Position numbers and translations under genes: made by a program
Shown here: in pieces, positions 1-8,359 of the stretch
Numbering within the stretch: the first letter of the stretch is position 1
Layout: each line of letters starts with the position of its first letter
The notes under the pieces: generated by a model
Database searches by the model: none
What the model saw: only the letters and a program-made list of their open reading frames with translations
Told to the model about the DNA's origin: nothing
NCBI GenBank assembly: GCA_964422205.1
Contig: CAYRAI010000025.1
Coordinates: 1-34,132, forward strand
Direction of reading: 5' to 3'
DNA length: 34,132 bases
Source of the DNA: CAZNYN01 sp964422205
GTDB lineage: Bacteria; Synergistota; Synergistia; Synergistales; Synergistaceae

Positions 1-8
1 GATTAAAA

Positions 9-179
9 AGCTAAACCCAGATTTAGTCTATGTTTTTGCTCCTTCTCGTCTCCCCACTATGCTCCTGTGCGGGGTAAAGCGGCTTTGGTTCTAAGCCTCT
101 AAAGGTTCAAAACCAACGACACGTCTCCCCGCACAGACCCATTGCGGGGAGACGAGAAAAAAGCTAAACAGAGATTTAG
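9..179. repeat. Structured element: nested inverted repeats flanked by a direct repeat
   Basis: An 18-nt direct repeat (AGCTAAAC..AGATTTAG, 16 of 18 identical) at 9-26 and 162-179 brackets several inverted repeats. TTCTCGTCTCCCC at 43-55 is a perfect 13-bp complement of 146-158. CTGTGCGGGG at 65-74 complements 127-136. CGTCTCCCCGCA at 122-133 forms its own 12-bp hairpin with 143-154. The arm 146-154 can therefore pair with either 47-55 or 122-130, so two folds compete. Each flanking repeat is itself a small CTAAA/TTTAG hairpin. It could be a small non-autonomous element or a structured RNA. I do not match it to a known family. Confidence 0.5.
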
Positions 180-202
180 CATTCTACAACATTTCACGCA
201 AT

Positions 203-251
203 GCGAAGCGAGCACTTCACCATCTTTCACGCGAAGCAACCTCCGCGAAGC
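203..251. repeat. Three GCGAAGC repeats downstream of phoU
   Basis: The heptamer GCGAAGC occurs at 203-209, 231-237 and 245-251 in a non-coding stretch after the phoU stop. A direct repeat ATCGTTCAAC follows at 289-298 and 310-319. The rest of 180-348 shows no gene. The repeats could be part of a degenerate intergenic element, but their role is unknown. Confidence 0.35.
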
Positions 252-348
252 GACCGCTACGCAGCGATGCCTGCCTCTGCCCCTGACAATCGTTCAACAA
301 CTGCTCAACCATCGTTCAACGCCCATGCACTTCTCCCCCGAAATATTC

Positions 349-1113
349 TTACATGCCTAAATTTATGGTTCTGGTATTGACTGTGTCTTTTTTGCCTTTT
401 TTCTTCATTGTAAGAGGCGATATGCCTGTTGCTATGAAGGCTATTTTTTCTGCAAGATTGAGTACGTGGTCGGATATGCGCGAAAGGTGGCGCAGTATCC
501 ACATGGATGCAAAAAGTTTAGCTGTTGTTAAGTCCTGCAGGGATGTCGGCGATGAATTTTTCATTAACTCTTCGACAGCACCGTCACGCAGCACATGTAC
601 CTTGTGTCTGGACGCGCGTGTCAGTTCCACAATAGAAGGATCTTCTTTTATAAATGCATCCAACGCCGCTTTGAGCATTGTCATATCAAGTTCCGCCATT
701 TCGTCTATTTCGTTCATCATAAGGCAGTCTTTATTCGGGTCTATCGCCGCGAGCTTTTGGAGACGGAGGGCTACGTTTACAGCTTGATCTCCTATACGTT
801 CCAGATCTGTTATTATCTTCATTACTACATATACGAATCTCAGATCTTCGCGCATCGGCTGACGCATTGCTATTGAGTACAGGCACTCTTGATCTATCTG
901 TTCTTCCAGTTCGTCTATAACGTCGTCATTTCCGATAACTTTGTCTGCAAGCTCCAAGTCAAATGCCCGCAGTGCATTCATCGCGTTTAGCAGGGCATCG
1001 GATGCCTTAGCTCCCATATCACTTACCATGTCTTTGAGGCGCGCTTTGTCAGAGGCATAAAGATATGCCTCTATAACCTGATTCTCGTTTTTTTTATTTT
1101 CAAGAGAAGTCAT
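349..1113 (-). CDS. phoU: PhoU-family phosphate regulatory protein
   Basis: A 254-residue all-helical protein with two PhoU repeats. The characteristic metal-binding E/DxxxD-type motifs are visible as DLERIGDQAVNVA (about residues 103-115) and LSRISDHVLNLAEKI (about 210-224). PhoU proteins act at the inner face of the membrane to limit phosphate uptake and to signal phosphate status. The start lies 3 bp after the stop of the Na/Pi cotransporter gene, so the two are almost certainly co-transcribed and work together. The cotransporter carries its own PhoU-like tail, so this free copy may be an interacting partner. A lysine-rich C-terminal tail (about 236-242) is present. Family assignment is secure; the exact role is inferred. 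Confidence 0.9.
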   Translation of the reverse strand: MTSLENKKNENQVIEAYLYASDKARLKDMVSDMGAKASDALLNAMNALRAFDLELADKVIGNDDVIDELEEQIDQECLYSIAMRQPMREDLRFVYVVMKIITDLERIGDQAVNVALRLQKLAAIDPNKDCLMMNEIDEMAELDMTMLKAALDAFIKEDPSIVELTRASRHKVHVLRDGAVEELMKNSSPTSLQDLTTAKLFASMWILRHLSRISDHVLNLAEKIAFIATGISPLTMKKKGKKDTVNTRTINLGM

Positions 1114-1116
1114 CTC

Positions 1117-2748
1117 TCATTCCTCCGTTTCTTTCACGCTCGTAGGGTCTGTTTTATATTCGGGAAAATTAAGGTCGAAATCAACATCTTCATCTTCAGC
1201 CAATATTTTTGACATTCCCAGAAAACTTTGCATAAGAGAAACCATTCTTATAGCACGAGAGACATGTCTGTCATAGAGCACATCATTTAATTCGCGTCTT
1301 ATCTGCCCCGACATGATATTCATTTCGGTTTCAAGACTCTGTGTACGTGAGATAAGCCCTTTCTCCCCTATTACAAAGGCTCTCAGACACGTCCTCATCA
1401 TTTTACGCGACAGTTTTGCCCAGCTCTCCCAACGATCGTGCCCAAGTTTGCTATTCAAAACGGAGCGAACTTCATCGCCTGTCAGGAAATCTTTAAGGCT
1501 GCCTCCTAGGCTGCGGGCCATTATTCTCATTACTGACATTGTATGACTTATCGAAGAAAATTGCTTTTTCAGCAAATTATTATCTGAGGGTATTCGTATT
1601 TTATAACAGTATTCCTGGCATGCTTCGCTCAGTTCGTCGATGTCTCCCGGCAGCTTATCGAATACTTTCATATTTCGCTGCTGTGGCTCAAGCAGCATTT
1701 GGAGATACGCCTCCATAAAATTAGATAACCGTGTCATCTCGCGTGAAAGAAGCATTACGGCTATGAATGGGACCGTAAGCATATCATCATCCAAATACTT
1801 AGGCTGTCCCATAGATCCTTCGCCGTTGATAAGCTTTATGACAATACAGCTCAGCAATCCGGTAAAAGGTATGAAAATCAATATGTTAAAAACTGCTATG
1901 AGCACCTGTCCGTAAACAAGCTGGTTCGCGACAGAGACATTGTGTGACGTCATCCAGATATTGACAAAGGGAGTCAGCGCTATAAACAATAACCCGCCTA
2001 TCAGTTTGTAAGAGAATGTCGCAAAACCGAGCCTTTTTGCGCTGAGCCTTCCGCCCAACCCTGCAAGAACTACCATAGTAGTAGAGCCTATATGAGCTCC
2101 AAGCGCTATCGGAAGCGCGGACGCAGCGGGCAGAACTCCCGATGCTGCAAGCGTTATGCCAAGAGCCATTATTGCAGAGCTGCTTTGGAGAATGCCGGCA
2201 CCGAGAAATGAAGCTATGCCCATCAGCCAGACATTTGAAGCAAAGCCAGTAACTACACTTTTGAATTCCACATCCGCAAACATTGGATTAGTTCCCATGC
2301 CTATAATCAGCATACCGAGGAATATCAATGCCAGACAGCGGATAAGCCCTGCCATCATCCATATCCATCTTGTTTTAGTTTTCGAAAAAAAATAGCCTAT
2401 GGCAAACAATAACGGCGCATACGCAAAAAGGTTAAGGCTAAGCAGGAAGGAAACAAAGGTTCCGCCTAAGCTTGCACCCATCATTACATAGATAGATCCC
2501 GCAAATGAGAGCATTCCAGCGTCCACAAAGCTTACCGCAAAAGATGTGGCAATTGTGCTGCTTTGAGTGATGGCGGAGAGCATCACCCCAAATAGGAAAG
2601 AGCGGCACTGCCCCGAAGTGTAGCAGCTGATTTTATCGCGAAATTCACCGCCGAAACTGCTCTTAAAGAATGCAGAGCTCTCTTGCACTCCATAGAGAAA
2701 GAGCGCCAAGCCGCCTAGAATGTATATCAGATAGTAAAGATAGGTCAA
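1117..2748 (-). CDS. nptA: Na+/phosphate cotransporter family protein with PhoU-like C-terminal domain
   Basis: A 543-residue protein of the NptA/SLC34-like Na+/Pi cotransporter family, expected to import phosphate across the inner membrane. The N-terminal about 310 residues are hydrophobic and contain the family's duplicated QSS motif: TQSSTIATSF (about residue 61) and LQSSSAIMALG (about 186). The C-terminal about 200 residues are polar and helical like PhoU. The start is TTG, with GGAGG six bases upstream, which decides it over later ATGs. It sits immediately upstream of phoU and 194 bp downstream of tctA. A CGGCAG/CTGCCG hairpin (2892-2925) in that gap may separate the units. Confidence 0.9.
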   Translation of the reverse strand: MTYLYYLIYILGGLALFLYGVQESSAFFKSSFGGEFRDKISCYTSGQCRSFLFGVMLSAITQSSTIATSFAVSFVDAGMLSFAGSIYVMMGASLGGTFVSFLLSLNLFAYAPLLFAIGYFFSKTKTRWIWMMAGLIRCLALIFLGMLIIGMGTNPMFADVEFKSVVTGFASNVWLMGIASFLGAGILQSSSAIMALGITLAASGVLPAASALPIALGAHIGSTTMVVLAGLGGRLSAKRLGFATFSYKLIGGLLFIALTPFVNIWMTSHNVSVANQLVYGQVLIAVFNILIFIPFTGLLSCIVIKLINGEGSMGQPKYLDDDMLTVPFIAVMLLSREMTRLSNFMEAYLQMLLEPQQRNMKVFDKLPGDIDELSEACQEYCYKIRIPSDNNLLKKQFSSISHTMSVMRIMARSLGGSLKDFLTGDEVRSVLNSKLGHDRWESWAKLSRKMMRTCLRAFVIGEKGLISRTQSLETEMNIMSGQIRRELNDVLYDRHVSRAIRMVSLMQSFLGMSKILAEDEDVDFDLNFPEYKTDPTSVKETEE

Positions 2749-2891
2749 AATGCTCCTCCCCCATTTCCGCAGATATAAATAGACACTGTTTGGCAGAAAA
2801 ATCTTCTGCAGCAGGTACGAGCCGAACCATCAGCACGTAAAGCAGTGCCGCAGCCGCTTATTTTATCAACCGGCTTGTTGTAATTATTACG

Positions 2892-2925
2892 GCAGAACGC
2901 TGTGTGTGCCACGCGTACTGCCGCC
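2892..2925 (-). terminator. Stem-loop after tctA
   Basis: CGGCAG-A-ACGC pairs with GCGT-A-CTGCCG around a short loop, just past the tctA stop. The downstream side on the minus strand is A/T-rich rather than a clean T-run, so this may be a processing or partial termination hairpin. Confidence 0.35.
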
Positions 2926-2942
2926 TGTCCGTATCTTCGGAT

Positions 2943-4436
2943 TTACTGTGTTTTATGCTTTGCGCGAAGTCCGCGCACAATCGGTGCAAGCAGAGAAAGT
3001 GCGGAAAGAGACAGCAGCACTGCGCTGAGCGGACGAGTAAAGAACATTTGCGGCCCGTCCATCAACAGTGTCATCTGCAAATTCATTTCTATCAGAGTCC
3101 CGAGCACAAGTCCCAGAACAATAGGAGAAGACGGGTAGTGAAATTTTGAAAGCAGCCATCCGATAACTCCGAACGATGCACAGACACCGACATCAAAAAG
3201 CGAAGACCTGACTGCATAACTGCCTATTATTGAGAACGCAAATATCATGGGGTAGAGCAGGCTTTTAGGTACCATAGTAACTTTTATCCAGAGCCTTGCA
3301 CCGATAAACCCTACAATAAGCAGAATGATATTCGCCACAAAGAGGCTTGAAAAAAGAGTGTAGACGATCTCGGGGTGTTTTGCAAAAAGTTCAGGTCCTG
3401 GGCGAAGTTCATGGATCATCAGAGCGCCGATAAGAACCGCAGTCGAAGCGCTTCCCGGAATACCGAGAGTAAGGAGCGGTACAAGAGCGCCTCCCACAGA
3501 ACTGCTGTTGGACGCTTCCGCCGCAGTTACGCCTTCGAGGCTTCCCTCTCCGAACTTTTCGGGATGTTTGCTGAGTCGTTTTTCAACATCATAAGCGATA
3601 AACGACGCAATCGTACCGCCAGCACCGGGGAATATTCCTATAATCGTGCCGAGAACGCCTGCCCTCAGCATTCCCCATTTCAGACTGAGATATGTTTTCA
3701 GCGACGGCCATGCGGAAATGCGCCCATCCTGCGTGACACTCTGAAAAGCTTGGAAATTTCCTTCCTCGACATTGGTAAAAACCTCGCTCAGCGCAAAGAA
3801 CCCTATAAGAGCGGGGATAAAAGAAAATCCGTCATAGAGGCGAATGATGTCAAAAGTATACCTTGATACACCGCTTACGTGGTCAAGTCCTACTGTGTTC
3901 AGCAACAGCCCAAGCAGAACGGCTATCAAAGATTCAAGCCATTTGCCTCCGCCCAACGAAGCTACAGTCGTAAGTCCGAGTATCGCCAGCGCAAAATATT
4001 CTGCCGGCCAGAATTTCAGGGCAACTTTTGCAAGAGGGGCAGAGAAACAAATCAATATGATTATTCCAACAAAACCGCCCACTACAGATGCAACCAGAGA
4101 AACTCCCAGTGCATCTCCCGCACGCCCCATTTTCGCAAGAGGATATCCGTCAAATGCCGTGACGACGGCAGAGGGCGTGCCTGGGGTATTTATCGTGACA
4201 GCAGTAATAGAGCCGCCGTAATTAGACGCAAGATATATTGCGCAGAGCATCACCAGTCCCATTGTAGGGCTCATTCCAAAAGTAAAGGGAAGAAGTATGG
4301 CGACTGCCATTGATGGAGATACTCCGGGCATTGCGCCTCCCAGAATTCCAACTATGACGCCGGCGGCGATAGCGGCAAGAGGCCCGAATCCGGCCAAATT
4401 CTGAAGTCCCATGCCAAGAGCGTTTAACATTTCCAT
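2943..4436 (-). CDS. tctA: Tripartite tricarboxylate transporter large permease (TctA family)
   Basis: A 497-residue protein with about 12 membrane segments and the TctA signature GAMPGVSPSMAVAILLPFTF near residues 34-53. A second conserved glycine-rich segment, IGIFPGAGGTIASFIAYDVE, is at about 263-282, the expected internal pseudo-repeat. TctA forms the channel of the Na+-driven TTT uptake system for di- and tricarboxylates and related organic acids. An AGGAGG lies 10 bases before the ATG. It is the last gene of a tctC-tctB-tctA operon, 15 bp after tctB. The substrate cannot be read from sequence. Confidence 0.93.
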   Translation of the reverse strand: MEMLNALGMGLQNLAGFGPLAAIAAGVIVGILGGAMPGVSPSMAVAILLPFTFGMSPTMGLVMLCAIYLASNYGGSITAVTINTPGTPSAVVTAFDGYPLAKMGRAGDALGVSLVASVVGGFVGIIILICFSAPLAKVALKFWPAEYFALAILGLTTVASLGGGKWLESLIAVLLGLLLNTVGLDHVSGVSRYTFDIIRLYDGFSFIPALIGFFALSEVFTNVEEGNFQAFQSVTQDGRISAWPSLKTYLSLKWGMLRAGVLGTIIGIFPGAGGTIASFIAYDVEKRLSKHPEKFGEGSLEGVTAAEASNSSSVGGALVPLLTLGIPGSASTAVLIGALMIHELRPGPELFAKHPEIVYTLFSSLFVANIILLIVGFIGARLWIKVTMVPKSLLYPMIFAFSIIGSYAVRSSLFDVGVCASFGVIGWLLSKFHYPSSPIVLGLVLGTLIEMNLQMTLLMDGPQMFFTRPLSAVLLSLSALSLLAPIVRGLRAKHKTQ

Positions 4437-4451
4437 AGCTTATCTGCCTCC

Positions 4452-5012
4452 TTATCCAAACAGCTTGCCCATAGGCAAACCAAGAAGAAGCAATTTATTG
4501 AATATAGCCCATGTCGCGAACATCCATACGGCAGCCGTGCCGCACATAAGCACGAGGCGTCTCTCTCCCATAAGATACATAAGTGCAAGCAGCATTGCTC
4601 CCGTGCTGACAAAGAAGCCCAATGTATTGAAAAGCAAGACAGTCAATGCAACGACACCCACCACTGCGGCAACACTGCCAAGACGTCCGTATGTCACAGG
4701 CTTGTAGTCCTTTTTACCCCATATCTTTATAAACTGCATAATTGCACAGATGAGCAGTGAACATCCCCATATAAGAGGTACAAGCTGCGGATTGCTCTCT
4801 ACCTCTGTCGCTTCCTCGAAGCCGAATGAGAGCAATATAAAAATAACGGATAACTCTATAAAGAAAAAAGCCATTAAAAGGGAGTCAACTCTGTCCTTTT
4901 TCCCCGCTGCGATACACACCCTTCCCGTAAAGGCTAATACAAGGAGCGTACCGATCACAAGAACTATCGCTCCGTTGGAGCTGCTCAAATATGATGCGAT
5001 ATTGTGCAACAT
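4452..5012 (-). CDS. tctB: Tripartite tricarboxylate transporter small membrane subunit (TctB family)
   Basis: A 186-residue membrane protein with four predicted hydrophobic segments, the usual size and topology of TctB (DUF1468). Identity rests on its position between a TctC binding protein and a TctA permease and on its hydrophobic pattern, because TctB sequences are poorly conserved. It is needed with TctA for transport; its mechanistic role is not clear. A 66-bp gap with a GC-rich hairpin separates it from tctC. Confidence 0.85.
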   Translation of the reverse strand: MLHNIASYLSSSNGAIVLVIGTLLVLAFTGRVCIAAGKKDRVDSLLMAFFFIELSVIFILLSFGFEEATEVESNPQLVPLIWGCSLLICAIMQFIKIWGKKDYKPVTYGRLGSVAAVVGVVALTVLLFNTLGFFVSTGAMLLALMYLMGERRLVLMCGTAAVWMFATWAIFNKLLLLGLPMGKLFG

Positions 5013-5035
5013 CTAGATCACTCTCTTTCGTAAGC

Positions 5036-5067
5036 GCCGCCCTCGAAAGCTCTCTCCCAAGGGCGGC
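5036..5067 (-). promoter_or_regulatory. Intercistronic hairpin between tctC and tctB
   Basis: GCCGCCCT (5036-5043) pairs perfectly with AGGGCGGC (5060-5067) around a 16-nt loop. There is no T-run. In solute-binding-protein operons such hairpins often protect the 5' mRNA so that the binding protein is made in excess. That function is inferred here. Confidence 0.5.
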
Positions 5068-5078
5068 CGTACCGATTC

Positions 5079-6032
5079 TTAGTTGTTTAAAAAGTGCTGA
5101 GCTTCTGCTATATCCGACTTAATTTGCTTGTTGAACTTGTCGCGTCCCCAATCACAGACTTCGATACCGTCACGAACCAGAAAACTGCGCCACTCGGGAT
5201 CTTTTGCAATCTTTTTATTCAAGTCTTCCCACCACTTATAAGCTTCCTCGGGAGCGCCCTTCTTTATGGCAAAGCCACGCCACATAAACTCATTGTCCAG
5301 TCCTTTGTAGCCCAATTCTTTGAAAGTAGGTACATGGGGAAGCTGGGGAAGGCGTTTCGGCGCAGAAATGGCGAGAATCATATAATCCTTGCGTCCCTGC
5401 ATATCCGCAGGATTTCCAACATATGCTGAGTTCTGCCCGGACAGAGTTCCCATCATCGCTTCGGGGCCGCTCTTATAAGGCAGCCACTTTGCCTTCATTC
5501 CCACTGTTTCCCAGATTTTCTGAGCAAAAATATGGTCGTTTCCGCCTGCAGCAGGGCCTCCCCATATTTGACGGCTGCCAGGCGCTTTGGCCGCTGCAAC
5601 CAGTTTCGCAAATGTTGTATAGTCGCCTTTTTCCGCCGCAATAATACACTCGGGATCCTTCATAAGCATTGCAATCCACTCAAATCCCCACACCATCTCG
5701 TTGATACTTTTCTTGGCAGATACAACCTTATCTACGACAGAGGTCGTCGCGGCAAATACAGTGTAACCATCCGCAGGCTGTTCCAGCACAGCACCTATCG
5801 CGACAAGACCGCCTGCACCGGCGGTATTCTCAACAACAAAAGTAGCATTAGTGTACTTCTTGGCAATAGCGACAAACTTTCTGCTCGTTACATCCATAAG
5901 CCCGCCAGGAGCAACATAATTGACTATCTTAATGGGCTTATCCGGGTACGCGGCTGAGGCAGAAGAAACCGATCCGCAGATAGACGCAATAACAAGTGCC
6001 ATAACAAAAACCATTGAGAATAATTTACGCAT
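5079..6032 (-). CDS. tctC: Tripartite tricarboxylate transporter substrate-binding protein (TctC/Bug family)
   Basis: A 317-residue exported solute-binding protein. An N-terminal signal peptide (hydrophobic about 5-24, likely cleaved after ASA near residue 27) leads into the TctC opening YPDKPIKIVNYVAPGGLMDV. The segment VVENTAGAGGLVAIGAV is the usual Bug-family ligand-loop region. It captures an organic acid outside the membrane and delivers it to TctA/TctB. TAAGGAGGT precedes the ATG at good spacing. It is the first gene of the tct operon, after an A/T-rich 78-bp gap that must hold the promoter. Ligand unknown. Confidence 0.92.
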   Translation of the reverse strand: MRKLFSMVFVMALVIASICGSVSSASAAYPDKPIKIVNYVAPGGLMDVTSRKFVAIAKKYTNATFVVENTAGAGGLVAIGAVLEQPADGYTVFAATTSVVDKVVSAKKSINEMVWGFEWIAMLMKDPECIIAAEKGDYTTFAKLVAAAKAPGSRQIWGGPAAGGNDHIFAQKIWETVGMKAKWLPYKSGPEAMMGTLSGQNSAYVGNPADMQGRKDYMILAISAPKRLPQLPHVPTFKELGYKGLDNEFMWRGFAIKKGAPEEAYKWWEDLNKKIAKDPEWRSFLVRDGIEVCDWGRDKFNKQIKSDIAEAQHFLNN

Positions 6033-6110
6033 TATAAAGATACCTCCTTAATATTGTGATAAACATTAAAATAATACTTTATCAAACTAAATAAAAATAT
6101 TTACCATAGC

Positions 6111-7028
6111 TTATTTTTTAAAGAGAGTATAAAGAAGACCGTGTCTCAAACCTCGGTCGCTTACAGTCAGCTTGTCAAGGCCGCAAAGCTCCAGTATCGC
6201 TTCTATGATACAAGCTCCCGCAAGTATGACATCCGCACGTTTTGGCTGCAGCCCGACTATCTTTTTGCGCTCTTCGAGCGTCTTAGACGCATAATCTGCA
6301 ATCTGCTCCTTTATCTCATTAAGCGTCAGAGTCGAGCCTTGTATTACATTCGGGTCATAAACTTCCATCTTATGCTTTACTGATGCAATACTCGTCACAT
6401 TGCCGCCCATTCCGACCAAAAACTGCGCCGCTTCGGCCGCTCCGCCTTCCGTCAGTTCTTTGCGTATCCGTGCTCTCGCTGCCTCAAGCTTTTCCGGTGC
6501 AACGGGCATATCAGACAAGAAATCCTCTGTAATGCGAATACCGCCGATATTGAGACTGAATTTACGCTTAATATTTCCTGCTTCTCCGAATACAAACTCC
6601 GTGCTGCCGCCTCCTGTATCGAAAGAGACAAGATTTGCCTCCGCAGCCCCAGGAATACCTGACATAACGGCAACGTAAGAAAGGCGGGCTTCCTCCTCCC
6701 CTGGAATAACCTGCGGCATAATCCCCGAAAGGTCTTCCGTTCTCTTGCAGAAATCTGCAGAATTCTTTGCAGTCCGCAGAGCCATAGTACCGACAATACG
6801 GATATCCTCCGCTCCCGACTCCTTCGCCTCTTTTACAAAATCGGCCGCCGCCTGTGCATTTCTCTCAAGCGCCTCTGGTGAGATACTGCCTGTTTCTCTC
6901 AATCCCTCGCCGAGCTTGGCAATATTATTCGCATCCTTGATAACATCAAAAGTGCCGTCGTCCTTAGCACTTTCAGCAAGGCAAAATTTTATCGAATTCG
7001 TGCCTATATCAATAATGGCCTTCTTCAT
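6111..7028 (-). CDS. Ppx/GppA family phosphatase (short form)
   Basis: A 305-residue member of the ASKHA-fold Ppx/GppA family, which hydrolyses polyphosphate ends or pppGpp. The N-terminal phosphate-1 motif IDIGTNSIKFCLAE (6-19) and the central FDTGGGSTEFVFG motif are intact, as is the late glycine-rich LVGMGGNVTSIASVK. At about 300 residues it is a two-subdomain short form without the C-terminal HD-like domain of E. coli Ppx. Its ATG overlaps the stop of the CYTH-like gene (TAATG), so the two are translationally coupled. Phosphate genes nearby favour polyphosphate over pppGpp, but this cannot be decided from sequence. Confidence 0.88.
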   Translation of the reverse strand: MKKAIIDIGTNSIKFCLAESAKDDGTFDVIKDANNIAKLGEGLRETGSISPEALERNAQAAADFVKEAKESGAEDIRIVGTMALRTAKNSADFCKRTEDLSGIMPQVIPGEEEARLSYVAVMSGIPGAAEANLVSFDTGGGSTEFVFGEAGNIKRKFSLNIGGIRITEDFLSDMPVAPEKLEAARARIRKELTEGGAAEAAQFLVGMGGNVTSIASVKHKMEVYDPNVIQGSTLTLNEIKEQIADYASKTLEERKKIVGLQPKRADVILAGACIIEAILELCGLDKLTVSDRGLRHGLLYTLFKK

Positions 7029-7615
7029 TACGCGTCCATCCCTACCGACTTTTTCATTGCCTGAATATAATTCACATTTGGCTGATTCTCCAGCCCCAAA
7101 TCATTTACTACCTTCATTACAAGTGCGGGATCCTCGTGCTCCACACAGATAGTGCGGCACGGTTTACCGTTAAATTCCGCCTCGGCTATCTCTGTCGTGG
7201 CATTATCAATCTTAAAAATATCGCGGTTCTTTTTCACTTCTACAATTTTAAGTTCGCTGCAAGGCTTAATCAGCTCTTCAAGGAACTCCTCGTATGTATA
7301 CTCTGCGCGCTTGAATTCAGGTGCGGGAACCTTAAATATAACAAAAAGCTCCTTCAGAGAATCGGCAGAAATCGGAAAGCCTGTCTTAAGCACGGGAAGC
7401 CACTGCTCGAGCTTATCTTCATTTACATTCTGCAAAGATTTTACATCAACAACATCAAAGCGAATCTTAACATTTTCATTACTCTTGTTTGAGAGAATAT
7501 AAAGCTCTTCCGTCTTCTTATTGCTGTCCAAGCCAAATGAGCGCATAGCCTCTTCACATTTTCCAAACGATCCCTCTCCAAAAGTTCTCCATTCCCAACG
7601 TGCGATAATTCCCAT
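7028..7615 (-). CDS. CYTH-like (triphosphate tunnel) domain protein, copy 1
   Basis: About 195 residues starting GIIARWEWRTFG. It looks like a divergent CYTH/triphosphate-tunnel protein: a charged N-terminal strand, then NVKIRFDVVDVK, VEVKKNRDIF, and a late acidic ICVEHEDPALV strand followed by NVNYIQAMKK. CYTH enzymes bind tri- or polyphosphate in a beta-tunnel. The canonical ExExK is altered here (WEWR), so catalysis is uncertain. An open frame reaches 7672, but that start lies inside a 13-bp hairpin. AAGGAG sits 8 bases before the ATG at 7615, so I use 7615 (7621 is an alternative). It is coupled to the Ppx gene by a one-base overlap. Confidence 0.75.
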   Translation of the reverse strand: MGIIARWEWRTFGEGSFGKCEEAMRSFGLDSNKKTEELYILSNKSNENVKIRFDVVDVKSLQNVNEDKLEQWLPVLKTGFPISADSLKELFVIFKVPAPEFKRAEYTYEEFLEELIKPCSELKIVEVKKNRDIFKIDNATTEIAEAEFNGKPCRTICVEHEDPALVMKVVNDLGLENQPNVNYIQAMKKSVGMDA

Positions 7616-7648
7616 ATTCATATCTCCTTCCGCCTCCAGCAAGGCATA

Positions 7649-7694
7649 AAAAATTGCGGGGTACAGCTCCATCAGCAGAGCCCCCGCAATTTTT
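7649..7694 (-). terminator. Symmetric 13-bp hairpin in the leader of the CYTH-like gene
   Basis: AAAAATTGCGGGG (7649-7661) is a perfect complement of CCCCGCAATTTTT (7682-7694), with a 20-nt loop. Both sides end in T-runs on their own strand, so it can terminate in either direction. It lies 30 bases before the CYTH-like ATG, so it acts either as an attenuator or as a barrier to read-through from the upstream paralogue. Confidence 0.65.
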
Positions 7695-7703
7695 ATAAAG
7701 GAT

Positions 7704-7745
7704 AAAAAAATACAGAATAACTCCCCTGAAGAAAGCTATTCTGTA
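7704..7745 (-). terminator. Rho-independent terminator of the upstream CYTH-like copy
   Basis: On the minus strand TACAGAATA (7745-7737) pairs with TATTCTGTA (7719-7711) across a 17-nt loop and is followed directly by seven T residues (7710-7704). It lies 54 bp after the stop of the 7799-8359 gene. Confidence 0.7.
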
Positions 7746-7798
7746 TTGTCTCTAATTCCGATTGTTATATTTATAACTCTATAATCCGTCTCTGTCAA

Positions 7799-8359
7799 TT
7801 ACATATTTAAAAATTTTTTAAGAAAAGTTACATAACTCTCGGCAGGCTCTTTTTCCATATGCACACCGCGGATAAAACACTCCACTTGGGAGAGATCACA
7901 ACTTTCCACACAAAATGTCCAGTTTGTAACCCCATCTATACAGATTGTTCCATATTCGATAATTGCATTCTCCACGAGAAAAATATCGCGGCGTTTCTGT
8001 ACCTCCACACTTCGCAGACACTCAGAGTTCGGCAGCTCTCCATCTCCGAAAGACGTAGGGATATCCGCACCGACATAGGCAGACACCTTGAAAAAAGCCT
8101 GCGTACCCATAGGAAAGTGCGTCTTGAAAACAGGCTGCCATAGCTCCGCATTTAGTTCCGAAACAGCTGTCATGGCCTTTACCTCAAGCGTCCCGCTGCG
8201 TATTTTTACATTCGTTTTTGTATCCTTGGCAACTATATAAATATCAGAATTAGCTTTATGGTTGGCGGCTTTCAGCTTTTGCAGAAGCCGAGCTATGCGG
8301 ACGATTGGGCTGTCAGAAAAAATACGCCACTCCCATCTTGCTCCCGTTGAACCTCCCAT
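7799..8359 (-). CDS. CYTH-like domain protein, copy 2 (paralogue of copy 1)
   Basis: A 186-residue protein clearly related to the next gene downstream. Shared landmarks in the same order are ARWEWR(I/T)F, NVKIR, EVK, W.PV.KT.FP, S(V/I)..VEV.K.RDIF, NA..E, and (I/F)CVE near the end. As in copy 1 the ExExK signature is replaced by WEWR. It has its own terminator, so it is probably a separate transcript. A tandem duplication followed by divergence is the simplest history. A role in binding phosphate-rich ligands is inferred from the family and from the Ppx neighbour; the substrate is unknown. Confidence 0.65.
   Translation of the reverse strand: MGGSTGARWEWRIFSDSPIVRIARLLQKLKAANHKANSDIYIVAKDTKTNVKIRSGTLEVKAMTAVSELNAELWQPVFKTHFPMGTQAFFKVSAYVGADIPTSFGDGELPNSECLRSVEVQKRRDIFLVENAIIEYGTICIDGVTNWTFCVESCDLSQVECFIRGVHMEKEPAESYVTFLKKFLNM

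Noticed and set aside
65..136. tRNA-like appearance (CTGTGCGGGG ... GGTTCAAAACC ... CCCCGCACAG)
   Set aside because: The GGTTCAAAACC is not adjacent to the 3' acceptor strand, and no D or anticodon arm fits. It is better explained as nested inverted repeats.
353..787. Plus-strand ORF of 144 codons
   Set aside because: It is the antisense shadow of phoU, with no ribosome binding site or protein pattern.
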